From: Rhipicephalus microplus
Taxonomy: Eukaryota > Arthropoda > Arachnida > Ixodida > Ixodidae
Direction of reading: 5' to 3'
Assembly: GCF_043290135.1 (NCBI RefSeq)
Contig: NC_134701.1
Span: 100,456,702-100,520,701 of the forward strand
DNA length: 64,000 nt
The translations under genes and the position numbers were made by a program. This document shows positions 54,571-64,000 of this stretch, one piece after another; position 1 is the stretch's first letter; each line of letters begins with the position of its first letter. Under the pieces are notes generated by a model. That model saw only the letters and a list, made by a program, of their open reading frames with translations, did not search any database and had not been told where the DNA came from.

Positions 54571-54605
54571 AAGAGTGGAAACTTGGGCTAGTTGGTGCGT
54601 AGTCA

Positions 54606-54725
54606 TATTTGCAAGATGTTTCAGCGCGCGAATAAAGGAAAAAGGACAGGGTAGACAGAAAGAGCGCTCTTTCTGTCTACCCTGTTCTTTTTCCTTTATT
54701 CGCGCGCTGAAACATCTTGCAAATA
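54606..54725. repeat. 120-bp near-perfect palindrome
   Basis: Arms 54606-54665 and 54666-54725 are inverted copies with one mismatch and no spacer (centre agagc|gctct). It begins just beyond the GATA tract; another 'gatagatac' follows the right arm. Confidence 0.95.
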
Positions 54726-54739
54726 AGATAGATACAAAT

Positions 54740-55460
54740 GATCAAAGTGCCGGAGATTCCCTAACATGTGATTTGCATATAAAATGCACTCCCTAAATGC
54801 TCTGCATTGAAACAAGTCCAACAAAGCGTGAGCTCTGCAAGTTTTTCAACGTTGAGGTTATGGTGTTGTGAAAAAGTTTATCGCTATGTACATCCTCGAA
54901 TACAAATGTGACTGCTCTATTCACCCTACAGTTAAAAAGTACCTCGAAGGTTTGCATCGCTCTCAATACGGAATACGAGTTTAGCACAACTTATAGCGGT
55001 GCAATTTTATGCGCGCTTTAAATACGGACGGATGTGCTCAATTTCAACAAATCACTCGTGATTGGCGTATTTGGGCCGTGTTAAATGCCACGAGGTTTTA
55101 TGCCCCGTGGGCCAAATTCGAACGGAGGCGTTCTGTTCCATCGAGTCGCACGCGATTTTTTATTTTAGCCATGACGAAGGCCGTGACGTTCTATGCCAGG
55201 TGAGCTAAGGTGTCGCGTGTCTGTTTTTGTCCGCTCTTCGGACGGAGGCGAAGGAACGGTCGAAGAGGCTATCGGAAACGAAACGCGTGTATTTTAATGG
55301 TTGCGAGGTGGCATAAATTAGATTGAAATATAGGCTCTTCCCGCCTTTTCAGTATCGGGGTACATTGAGAACATGGCGTCGCAGCGGGCCTCATGCACTT
55401 ACGCTGTGGCTCGGTCCCCCTCTCCAATGTCGTAGTCACCCAGTCTGTCTATCTGTGTCC
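54740..55460. other. No recognised gene
   Basis: Short frames only. Confidence 0.5.
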
Positions 55461-55468
55461 GTTGTTAT

Positions 55469-55553
55469 AGACAGACAGACAGACAGACAGACAGGCAGAC
55501 ACACCGACAAACAGACAGACAGACAAACAGACAAACAGACAGACAGACAGAGG
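55469..55553. repeat. (CAGA)n microsatellite
   Basis: Tetranucleotide with a few variant units (acaa, accg). Confidence 0.95.
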
Positions 55554-56039
55554 ATTCACGGTTTACTGAATAAGCCAATTCATGCTTCATGCAACTCATC
55601 ACCATGATATCTAGACGAGATGCGGAACGGGAGGTTGCATTTGTTCGGCTCCTATGGACGCGCAACTAAATCTGTGTGTTTAGAGTTTTTTCGTCAAGTG
55701 TTCATAAACTGTTGCTCGCATCGGTTCCCAGAAGACATCAGAATCCTACCGATACCATCCATATTTTACCACAGTGAGTGATTTTCGTCAAGTTATGAAC
55801 AATTTCTTTTCCTGTGGAGCTGTACGCTCTTTAACCCTAACAAGTGGCTTGGGAGACCACGCTTTTGCTGGGCTAATTCTCGCCTGCGGCTGGCCCTTCA
55901 GATTCCCGGTACGCTTAAATATTTGACCACGATGGAGTATGAAGTGCACGGAGAGGATATTTAAGAAGAAGAGTTTACTCAAGATAAAGGTTGGCAGTCC
56001 GCTGGGGTCAGAAGAGCTGGTGCTATAACAGGCACTGCT

Positions 56040-57627
56040 GATTCTAACGCGCCATCGTCACAGGCGGGCGCACGCTGCAGCAAATCGAGTGGCGCTGCGC
56101 TGGAGTTCCAAGTACTATGGGCGAGAAAGTTGCTCTCACTTCCTCAATATGACATCAAGATTGTGATCCGGCCCAGAGGTGGACTCAATATCTCAACAAT
56201 TGGCGCACCTATGGTGGCAGACGCAATACTAGTTGCCGCTGGCATAAGCCAGAAAGATTTGTGCCAGGATACTCTATGCCCGAATATGTAGCAGAATATT
56301 ATGGCTGCCAATATTTCCAAGCGCGAAAAGGCATGCCAATGCGTTCGGATGAAACAAGTACTGATTTCGGGCAAGGTGTCCGAGATAAGTGCCTATTAGA
56401 CTGCGCCACACTCCACGTGCGAAGGGGTCATTCCCAACGTCGTCCTTCAAGACGGCCCTGACGTCATCGATGCCAAGATTGTCAACACAAATAATCCTCT
56501 CGCCTTAGCAGTTAAGAGATTAGCCCAAACCGGCCCAGTCATCGTCGCTTTCGACGGGTATTATGTACCGAACTTTGTAAGGTATAGTCCGGTGCTGATG
56601 CAGCGCTCACTCTACCGCAAACAAATAGACATGTGTTATGCGTGAGGCAGTCTTGGTCATCACGCAGACGTGTGCCCCACTCCCGGTGACACGATTTGCC
56701 GAGGCGCGGCGCCGCAAGCCTCGACAAGAACATGTGTGTACTTCCAAGTGCAAACTCTGTGGCGGCCAGCATCTTACGGCTCGCAAAGACTGTGCTGAAA
56801 GTCTCAAGATCCCGTACAATGAGCGTCGTCGCCGCAGTGAGCGTGCCAGAATGCCTCGTACTGTGTCACCCTACCCGCAACGTCACCTGGACACTGCGGA
56901 CAAGTTCCCGTTTTCGTCACCCACCACGGATTATCAGCGCAGAGGACGCCCCCTTTACAGGTGCCGTGGTGCCAACAGGGGATGTTCCGGCTCGAGCTCC
57001 AGGTCGACAGAAACGGGCCCGGGAAAGTTCTAATTCCGAACCTCGCTCCACCTTAAGGTCGGGGCACGTTTTGTCGGGACCGACCAGGTCCGCTCCCGCA
57101 CGCCCACCGCTTCTAACAGGAAGAAGCCGATGTTCTCCTGGACCGACATGGCCCGAGAAAGAGGTGCTCCTAAAGGCGACGAATCGAATCGCGGTTCACC
57201 CCATCCGAGGGAGGTCGACGAGATGTGACAAGGTAAGGAGCAGCTCAAGCAAGAAATGAGCAGGCTAGCTGTGTATATTGCGGAAATTAGAAAGCTCGCG
57301 TCTTCGCCCCCTTCGGCACAGCCCGCCTCAGCCCCTGTCGCCATGAATAAGTCTGAGGCACTTCAAAGATATAGCGGAACCAAGCGCCGAGCGGTTGAGA
57401 ACACACAAGCAGAAGAGACGGTAAACCTACTGTCGGAACGCAAGGTTTCCTTCGTAAACATACAGACTATCTTAGTGAAAAGTCAAGAAGCCGTGGCGTA
57501 CCTCAAGATGGGATTAGAAGCACTGAGTGAACGCATAAGCAAAATAAAGAGGTCGATGCCAGGAGAGACCCCGTTCGACTACTTTGCAGGTACCAGCACA
57601 ACGCAATGTACTGGCTCCACTGACTGA
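56040..57627 (+). pseudogene. LINE ORF1 (gag-like) pseudogene
   Basis: RNA-binding ORF1. The N-terminal part reads 'LLSLPQYDIKIVIRPRGGLN' then 'DAILVAAGIS'; stops occur near 56290 and 56400. Further on come 'NPLALAVKRLAQTGPVIVAF' and 'VRYSPVLMQRSLYRKQ'. The zinc-knuckle region (56640-56800) reads 'GSLGHHADVCPT' and, in a shifted frame, 'CKLCGGQHLTARKDC'. The C-terminus (57256-57627) has a helix-prone 'LKQEMSRLAVYIAEIRKL'-type stretch that could form a coiled coil. At least four breaks. Confidence 0.75.
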
Positions 57628-57679
57628 GGGCGTGATTCTCCAGTCCGCTATAGCTGCTCAACCATTTTCTCGGCCTTAA

Positions 57680-58565
57680 CATGGATAGTGTAGACGAAAA
57701 CTTCAGAATCGGGCAATGGAACGGTGGCAGGTTTACCAACTAACACCCATTCCACAGCAATATTAAAGAATTCTCGATGTTAAGCCTCCAATCATGGCTG
57801 TTCAGGAAGTTGCGTCTGGCACCCTCGTCAAACTCTAGGGTTACCTAGTAGCATTATCACACTCAGGAGGTAAGATAGTTGCCACACATATCGGAAAAAG
57901 GTACAATTACCTATCGCGTTACCTCGGGGCAGTTACGGATTCTATTGAGTACATAACGACTGAAATTATATTGAACTTACCCAAAAAAGCCTTCGAAAAA
58001 AACAGCCTTTTTTATTTCCAACGTTTACTGCAGTGCCTGTTATCGCAGGGCGAGAGCAAGCTCTCTCCTCAAAAGAGCTGTGAACGTGGCCAGTGGTTAA
58101 CCTTGTCATCGTCTGGGATTTCAAGGTGCCACACAGTGTGTGGCGATGCATGTATGATACCGCCAAGGGACGCGAGCTATGGCAGACTGCGACAGAAGCC
58201 GACTTGACGCTTATCACTGACAAGAATTTCCCCATTTGGAGAGGTACTCCGCATGCCGGGATACTACCCCGGACCTCACTTTTTTGAAGAATATAGGTGA
58301 GTTCAAGTGAGTCAACATTCCTGTTGACCTCGGAAGTGAACCCTGCGTTATCGAGGTATCCTTTGTAATTGCCTGCATTAGGACGGAAAGATTTAAGGTG
58401 GTCGACTGGGACGTTTTTCGCAAAGTCAGAGCTGAGAGAGCACTGACAGCCAGGACAGATTTTGAAGGATGGTGCACAAGAAACATAGATGATGCCACGG
58501 CAGCGACCAAAAAGGTCATCACTGACCCCGACGTTAAAAACATGGACAGCAGGTTGGCCCACTTC
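57680..58565 (+). pseudogene. LINE endonuclease pseudogene
   Basis: AP-type endonuclease: 'FRIGQWNGGRFTN' (start, about 57700), 'KPPIMAVQEVASGTLVKL' (the QE box, about 57790, followed by a stop), 'HSGGKIVATHIGKRYNYLSR', then 'APHSVWGYMYDTAKGRELWQ'-like residues across a shift (about 58130-58190; the GDFN box is lost), and 'CRDTTPDLTFLKNIG'. The SDH box is replaced ('LGSEPCV'). Confidence 0.75.
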
Positions 58566-58820
58566 TAGAAGTCAAGCAAGACCTACTCGCGAGGTGGAAG
58601 GAGTAGAAGCATAACAGGAGGCTTCACAAGAAGGTTTCCGAAGTTAACAGGGCTATCGAGGAACACTGCAAAAGCCTGTGTAAACAACAATGGTATGAGC
58701 TCTGTGAGAGCATCGAGGGTCAGCTCAGATCTGGGAAGAGCTGGGGTCTTTTCAAACACCTTCTCAATAAGGGCAGCACCAGGTCCAGCCAGAGGCGATC
58801 CCTCGCGCTAGCCATCCATC

Positions 58821-59860
58821 TTGCTACTGACTATCCCGGAGGAATTGGTTGTCAAAGAGCTGATAGGCAAGTATCTGCAAGTCATGGATAGCTCTGCACA
58901 CACCCAGTTTGCGGACTACGCGAGGTGTGACGTACCAGAGTTGGACGAGGACTTTACTGTGGCCGATACCCGACAGGCTCTCTTTTTCCTAAATGCCAAA
59001 TCCACCCCTGGCACTGATGGCATAACTAATAAGATGCTCAAGAACTTTGATGATGACTCCCTTGAATTCCTCACGGAAAATAATAATGAGATGTGGCGCT
59101 GTGGGGAGGTCCCGGCACAGTGGAAGACGGCCTACATGGTACTATTACCGAAACCGGGTAAAGCTCCAAGAATAAATATTATAAGACCAATTTCCTTACC
59201 CTTCTCTGTTGGTAAAGTCACACAGCATGCCCTTCTGAACCAACTCAAGGTGCACATTGAGATTAATGACATGTACGCCAACAATATGATTGGTTTCAGT
59301 GCTGGGTTTTGACACAGGCCGCCACAAAGCTGATAAAGCATCAGATCATCAACCGGAGCACAGGAGATACCAGAGCCATCCTTGTATTACACCTGGAGAA
59401 GACTTTCGACATTTCTCACGAATTCGTTCTCCAGTCTATTGCAATCCTAGGGCTACGGAAGAGGTTCTAGACTTCGTGAGATCCTTTCTTTGCCAGAGAA
59501 CTACCAAGCTCAAGATCAAAGGGTACTTCTCACGAGAGATTGACCTTAGTTCACTTGGCACGCCTGAGGGCTCAGTTATATCACCAAAACTTATTATTAT
59601 CATGATGATTAGGCTCTCCAAGGAGCTCACGAAGGTTCAAGAATCAGTCATACCATCTACGCAGATGATATAACCATCTGGTGCACTGATGGGAGCGATG
59701 GTAAAGTTGAGGAAGCTATGCAGCGCGCAATCGACGTGACCGAACGTTTGCTTCGCCCCACCGGTTTCAGGTGCTCCTCAATAAAATCTGAACTTCTGAT
59801 CTAGAAGAAACGACCCCGAGGCGGCGGCCACCGTGACTGGAAACCTGCGTCTCAAAGTCA
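58821..59860 (+). pseudogene. LINE reverse transcriptase pseudogene
   Basis: 58821-59312 encodes 'FFLNAKSTPGTDGITNKMLK', 'WKTAYMVLLPKPGKAPR', 'IIRPISLPFSVGKVTQHALL' and 'NMIGFSAGF'. After a shift come 'ILVLHLEKTFDISHEFVLQS' (motif A with KTFD), 'KGYFSREIDLSSLGTPEGSV' (motif B) and, after another shift, 'HTIYADDITIWC' with YADD at 59658-59669. 59760-59860 has 'GFRCSSIKSELL'. The catalytic box survives, but the frame does not. Confidence 0.85.
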
Positions 59861-59869
59861 AATATGGCT

Positions 59870-61261
59870 TTTAACTGGGGACGAATCAGCAGTTCCCAGG
59901 GTGGATTTGCTCGGAATATTGGGAATGTATATCGAGCCTAATGGCGCTAAAGGAGCTGCACTGAGACAGTTCACTACCAAGACGAAAAGGGCTTTCGGCC
60001 TCTTCTGGAGGATCACCAACAGACACCAGGGAATCAAGGATGACAATCTCATTTGCATCATATATGAGTTTGTGCTCTGCCAACTTTTGTGCTCAGCGGC
60101 CAAGCATAATTGGCATGTTGCACAGGGGAGTAAGCTCCATTCCCTCACAAGAAAAGTCTGCAAGCTCGCGCTCGGTTTTCCTGTAAGCACCCGCAGTGAA
60201 AACCTTGTCAAGCTCGGTGTTCACAATACACTCGAAGAGATAATCGAGGCGCAAGAGCACTCACAGCTGCTCAGGCTTTCCGGAACCAAATCTGGCCGCA
60301 AGATACTCGACGATTTGGGCCTCAACTCTATTGAACAGTGCCACGAATCCATGCAAATTCCCAGAAACATAAGGTCTTAACTGCGCATCGCACCAATTCT
60401 CCACAATATGCACCCTACGTGCAACGTCAGTTGACGTAGGGCTAAGGGTAAAACTCTGCACGAGCACGTCCGTAGAAACCCCACTGATGCAAGCTTTGTG
60501 GATGCTGCGCTGTATGTCTTACAAGACGCATTCGCTCTTTCCTTCGTCGACTCGAATTCGAGACTCACTTGCTCCGCCACGGTGCGCGCATCGAAGCCCA
60601 TGATAGCCGAACAGGTTGCAATTGCGCTGGCTATGCTACATGATCGCAGGGAGTCAATATACAGAGACTCCAAGGCCACTATCAAAGCCTACGAAACCAG
60701 GATGGTAACCCCTCAGGCCTTTCGAATTCCCAAAACCTCAAAAGTATCACGCCCCATTCTCTCACTTGGTTGACCGCCAACCTGGGGTCGATTAAGGGCT
60801 GTACCTCTAACTCTAACGAGGGGGCACACGAGTCCGCGCGAGGACTCATTGACTGCGCCACCTCCACAGTCCCTCTGTCTCGCTGGGAACCCTTATTTAC
60901 GTTCAACAAAGTAACAAAGCTCTTCTATCTGTCAAGAAGGTTATTCTGCCTCCCACATTCTGCCTGGTGCACGTGGCAGGTAGTTACCCTAAGACTATTG
61001 CTAGCCAGTGCGTATCATACCTTTGCAGTTCTACATGCCATGTACCCTGAACGGTATCCAAGTGGGGATCGCCCCACCTGTGGACTGTTAGCAACATTCA
61101 ATCATGTGTTGTGGGATTGTGAAGCCATCGGCTCCACCCTCAGCGAGGACAGGTGGGCTGCGCTCTTACGCATCCCCGAACTTAACGATCAAACCCTGGC
61201 CGTCCAGAGTACCCGTGAACAGGCCGCCGAGATCGGCTTGACAATCCCTACGTGGGATTAG
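59870..61261 (+). pseudogene. LINE RNase H and C-terminal domain
   Basis: 59901-60380: post-RT thumb/linker with 'KRAFGLFWRITNRHQGIKDD' and 'LGVHNTLEEIIEAQEHSQLL'. 60498-60773: RNase H with 'DASFVDAALYV', 'MIAEQVAIALAM' and 'YRDSKATIKA' (D, E and D). 60770-61261: C-terminal part with 'YHTFAVLHAMYPERYP', 'CGLLATFNHVLWDC' (Cys/His motif) and 'WAALLRIPELNDQTLAVQST', ending IGLTIPTWD. Confidence 0.82.
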
Positions 61262-61380
61262 CCGGGTGGCGCGGGAGCGCCCCTGCGTCTTCTCAGGACA
61301 CAACAAAAGTTTTAATCAGTCAACCAATCACTCATTACCATTCACTCCGTCGTGTTACCAACGTGATGGCGTCCCTTGCC

Positions 61381-61480
61381 GAGACACTGAGTGCGTCCGT
61401 CACGGACACTGCGTGCGTTTTTCGTGGACACTGAGATGCGTCCGTCGAAGACACGGGGTGCGTCCCGCAGAGACGCCGAA
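61381..61480. repeat. About 24-bp degenerate minisatellite
   Basis: Four units of the type 'gacactgagtgcgtccgtc', in a GC-rich patch just after the LINE. Confidence 0.7.
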
Positions 61481-61489
61481 CGAGTTTTT

Positions 61490-62465
61490 TTTCACATGGG
61501 CTGCGTTTACGGAGACGCTGGACGCGCCACGTTTAAAATGCGCTAAGTCGTTCTCTAGACGACTTAAAAATTGTGGAGCATGCTCCGTTTCAGACAGTTG
61601 CTGTCTGCATCCCCTCGTCCTGGCAACCGTTGCTGACCCCCCCCCTTTCTGACGTAACACGGAACGGCCGGGTTTGAAACACGTATAAAATGGCACCACA
61701 GTATTGTGATCTTTTTAATTTTTGGTGAATTGGCTTTTGAAATGTAACGTTAATGTTTCATCGCTGGCGTTTTCTAATTGGTTTCTGAAGGAATGTTTGT
61801 ATATTATTGTATTGTATATTGTACGCCTGTCACGGAATTGATTATTTACTATTTGAATACCATATTAGAACTGTGTTTCATTTCTATTCTTTTCAACTCG
61901 GTATTATAGGTGTTGGCTGCCCACTATTTTGGTTCCAAATCATGTTATTCTCGTTTTCCTAATAGCGCGGATAGTTGAACACTGCAAGGGCTTTGAGGGA
62001 GTAGAGAGATGGAAATAAGGAAAGTAAAGCGAAAGAGTGAAGTGCATCATAGCCATGCATACCGCACCTTACACTATTTGTTGGGGGATGGGGAATGAAA
62101 TATCGGGTGGTTTGGAGTACGACTGCTTCAAGAGCAGGAAAAGAAACAGGGTCAAGCCACTAGTATTACTAACTCCATCTTCTTGGCGCCTATAGTTCGT
62201 AGCTCTTGTAAGTAGTTTTCTACTTGCTTCGACTTTCGAAAGCACAAACGTCTCCTATCTTGAAAGAACATGAAAAAGATCCGAAAATCACATGAGGTAC
62301 AACTTTTTATAAGCAGCTTTATTGTGATTAAACTAACACGTTATTTCTACAACTCCTCAATAAAAAATGTTTTTTAAGGTCTTCTTGCCTTTCAGCATGA
62401 ACGTTCCACGCATTAATGACGATGTCCGACTCATTATACCCTATCAGTTTAGCGCTACGCCATAG
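61490..62465. other. No recognised gene
   Basis: AT-rich to the right; only short frames. Confidence 0.5.
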
Positions 62466-62468
62466 TGT

Positions 62469-62637
62469 GCACACAGGCCTACAACATTTGGCCTACGCCA
62501 AATGTTGTAGGTTTGTGTGCTCAAATTTCGGTGCACGTTAAAGAAGCCCAGGTGGTCGAACTTTCCGGAGCCCTCCACTACGGCGTCTCTCATAATCATA
62601 TGGTGGTTTTGGGACGTTAAACCCCACATATTAATCA
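62469..62637 (+). mobile_element. SINE 3' part with inverted 5' segment
   Basis: 62493-62637 is the Ruka-like 3' half ('tcggtgcacgttaaagaagc', 'gagccctccactacggcgtc', 'ggttttgggacgttaaaccc'). 62469-62492 is an inverted copy of 62497-62520 with two mismatches, so the SINE starts with a hairpin in place of its tRNA-like head. Confidence 0.8.
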
Positions 62638-62689
62638 AAGGTCACTGCCAATGCTGCCTAGTGTCCTTTAGTGAACAGGCCCCGGCTTT

Positions 62690-62880
62690 TCACAAACAGC
62701 GAAGTAACAACTGAGACGCTTATTCGCGCTCAGCTGGTCTTGTTAGTACGTTTCGTCTGTCATTTATGTGTGAAAAGCGCAGGGCACGCTTCGATCTGCT
62801 TGCCATTCTGTGCCTGACCTTCCAGTTTGTTGTTATCGCGTTCATTGCTTCACCTTCGCGGCAAATCTGTGCTTTTTACG
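62690..62880 (-). pseudogene. Decayed second copy of the unknown coding-like repeat
   Basis: On the minus strand 'tgaacgcgata', 'caggcacagaatgg', 'gcagatcgaa' and 'cgaaacgtact' line up with 17950-18130. The peptide reads 'SNERD' and 'GQAQNGKQIEAC', with stops and a frameshift. Confidence 0.6.
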
Positions 62881-62889
62881 CTATATACT

Positions 62890-64000
62890 TTGGTTGTTGC
62901 ACCTGAAGACTTTTAAATATATTTTGTTTAATTTGCTAGTAATCTTTAACACTGTCGCAGTTGCCTTTTCCTTTTATTTTTAAGACTTTTTTGGTCAACT
63001 CCTGGTAGTTGGCATCGAATGGAAGGCGCACAAAAGAGTGTGTACAATAATCACCAGTGCTCATGTACTTGCCCAATTTTCCACTTTGCGACTAGATTTC
63101 ATGAATTCACCAGTCATTTACTTCCTCATTGATTGATGTTTGGCTTCGCTGCCAGCCGCAAGAAGATTATTGTTAAATGAAAACTCTAAAACGTGGCGTT
63201 TCGGCGCAGCAGTTCTTCATTAAACATTAGAAATCGCAACGGTGCTTCTAGGTTCACCATCAAAGCTTCATCAAGCGTAAAAATGTTTTTGTTTCTGTTT
63301 CCCTTGAACTTTCACCCACACCAATTGTGTGTGATTGGGCAGTAATTGGGTGCATTTGTTAGCATTACTAAATTTTATAATAAGACAGGTCATCAAACCG
63401 AAACATTACAAATTTTGCGTGTTCTTTCCGCCTGAGAGTTGCACCCTATGCATTTCGGCACGCCGTTGATTCTCTGTTGAGCAATGGTATTTACTCTCTT
63501 CAGACGAAAGCCTTTTGTGCATTTAAATGCATAAATGCAAAAATTCAGCGTCTGCGCTCACACAAATGGTGTGAAAGATAAGCCTCTTGCGATCACGCTT
63601 CCCTGTCACATCTTATAAGGTGAATACGTATGGTGACTGGTTATTATTCTCGGTCACCAGCGGTCAAAGGTGGACCTCGCTAGGTCAAAGGTGGGCCTGT
63701 AACAGCGGCAACGCAATATCAAATGAAGTGGAGAAAGCTTGCGATGGCTTCAATTCTAGGGATAAAAACTTTAGGCGTGAGACTTCAGACAAGGTAGCGA
63801 TGGATCAATACCTCAACTGTAAATTATATTAGGATGAACGGCGCCTTTGATTTATTCTTGCGAATGCATAAGAGGTCGTTGTGTGTTCTTGTAGCCCGAC
63901 AAACACTGAAACTCAATGCTGTTTTTTACAAAATGAAAGGTTCATACGTGACGTAAAGGTCGTCCTTATCCGGGATACGCGCCCGCGATCAGCACCGGAC
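62890..64000. other. No recognised gene
   Basis: AT-rich; no motif or repeat recognised up to the window edge. Confidence 0.5.

Larger units (their letters stand above)
55990..61340 (+). mobile_element. Near full-length I-like LINE, decayed
   Basis: Plus-strand non-LTR element with ORF1 (about 56130-57627), endonuclease (about 57680-58560), RT (58820-59870), RNase H and C-terminal domain (to 61261). Frameshifts and stops occur in every part, so it is inactive. The 5' edge is approximate; the 3' edge is near 'acaacaaaagttttaatcag' (about 61320). Confidence 0.85.

Overview
This window looks like intergenic or intronic DNA from a large, repeat-rich arthropod genome, most likely a hard tick (Ixodidae). 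The main clue is several copies of a tRNA-headed SINE that resembles the tick 'Ruka' family: A/B-box head, a core containing 'cacgttaaagaa', and an end close to 'ggttttgggacgttaaacccc'. The Ty3/Gypsy, I-like, CR1/Jockey-like and RTE-like retrotransposons and the GATA and CAGA microsatellites fit the same picture. The species cannot be named from the sequence alone. No complete host gene is visible. The best host candidate is one 148-bp exon-like segment at 47.1 kb.

Left part (0-25 kb): four Ty3/Gypsy elements, all on the minus strand. Gy1 (about 123-4637) is old and cut by the left side of the window; its 5' LTR sits inside an older CR1/Jockey-like LINE (4638-5890). Gy3 (about 6590-10335) is badly decayed, has lost its RT core and carries a 176-bp tandem duplication. 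Gy4 (10612-15038) is a mag-like element with two LTRs, a 5-bp GAAAC target duplication, a tRNA-Leu-type primer site and a purine tract, but a broken pol. Gy2 (19618-24881) is the young one: two 152-bp LTRs that look identical, intact gag and pol frames, and a GGGAAAC slip site directly before the gag stop. Gy1 and Gy2 belong to the same family and share that slip site.

Middle (25-47 kb): SINEs with clear target duplications, a 146-bp tandem satellite (27.4-28.9 kb) broken by a GC-rich insertion and ending in a GATA microsatellite, an I-like LINE on the minus strand (29.2-33 kb), an RTE-like LINE with a 5' inversion (33.6-34.05 kb), and four copies of an unnamed dispersed repeat with a degenerate TCCG-type core (36.8-41.1 kb).

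Right (47-64 kb): the candidate exon, a 287-bp tandem pair, further LINE 3' ends, a 120-bp near-perfect palindrome at 54.6 kb, and a nearly full-length but decayed I-like LINE on the plus strand (about 55.99-61.34 kb) with ORF1 (zinc knuckles, coiled coil), endonuclease, RT and RNase H. The window ends with a SINE and a decayed second copy of an unknown coding-like repeat also present at 17.9-18.1 kb.

The genes therefore do not form a pathway. They are self-mobilising elements layered on one another, and the nesting gives a relative age order: LINE before Gy1; flanking DNA before Gy4 and Gy2; Gy2 youngest.
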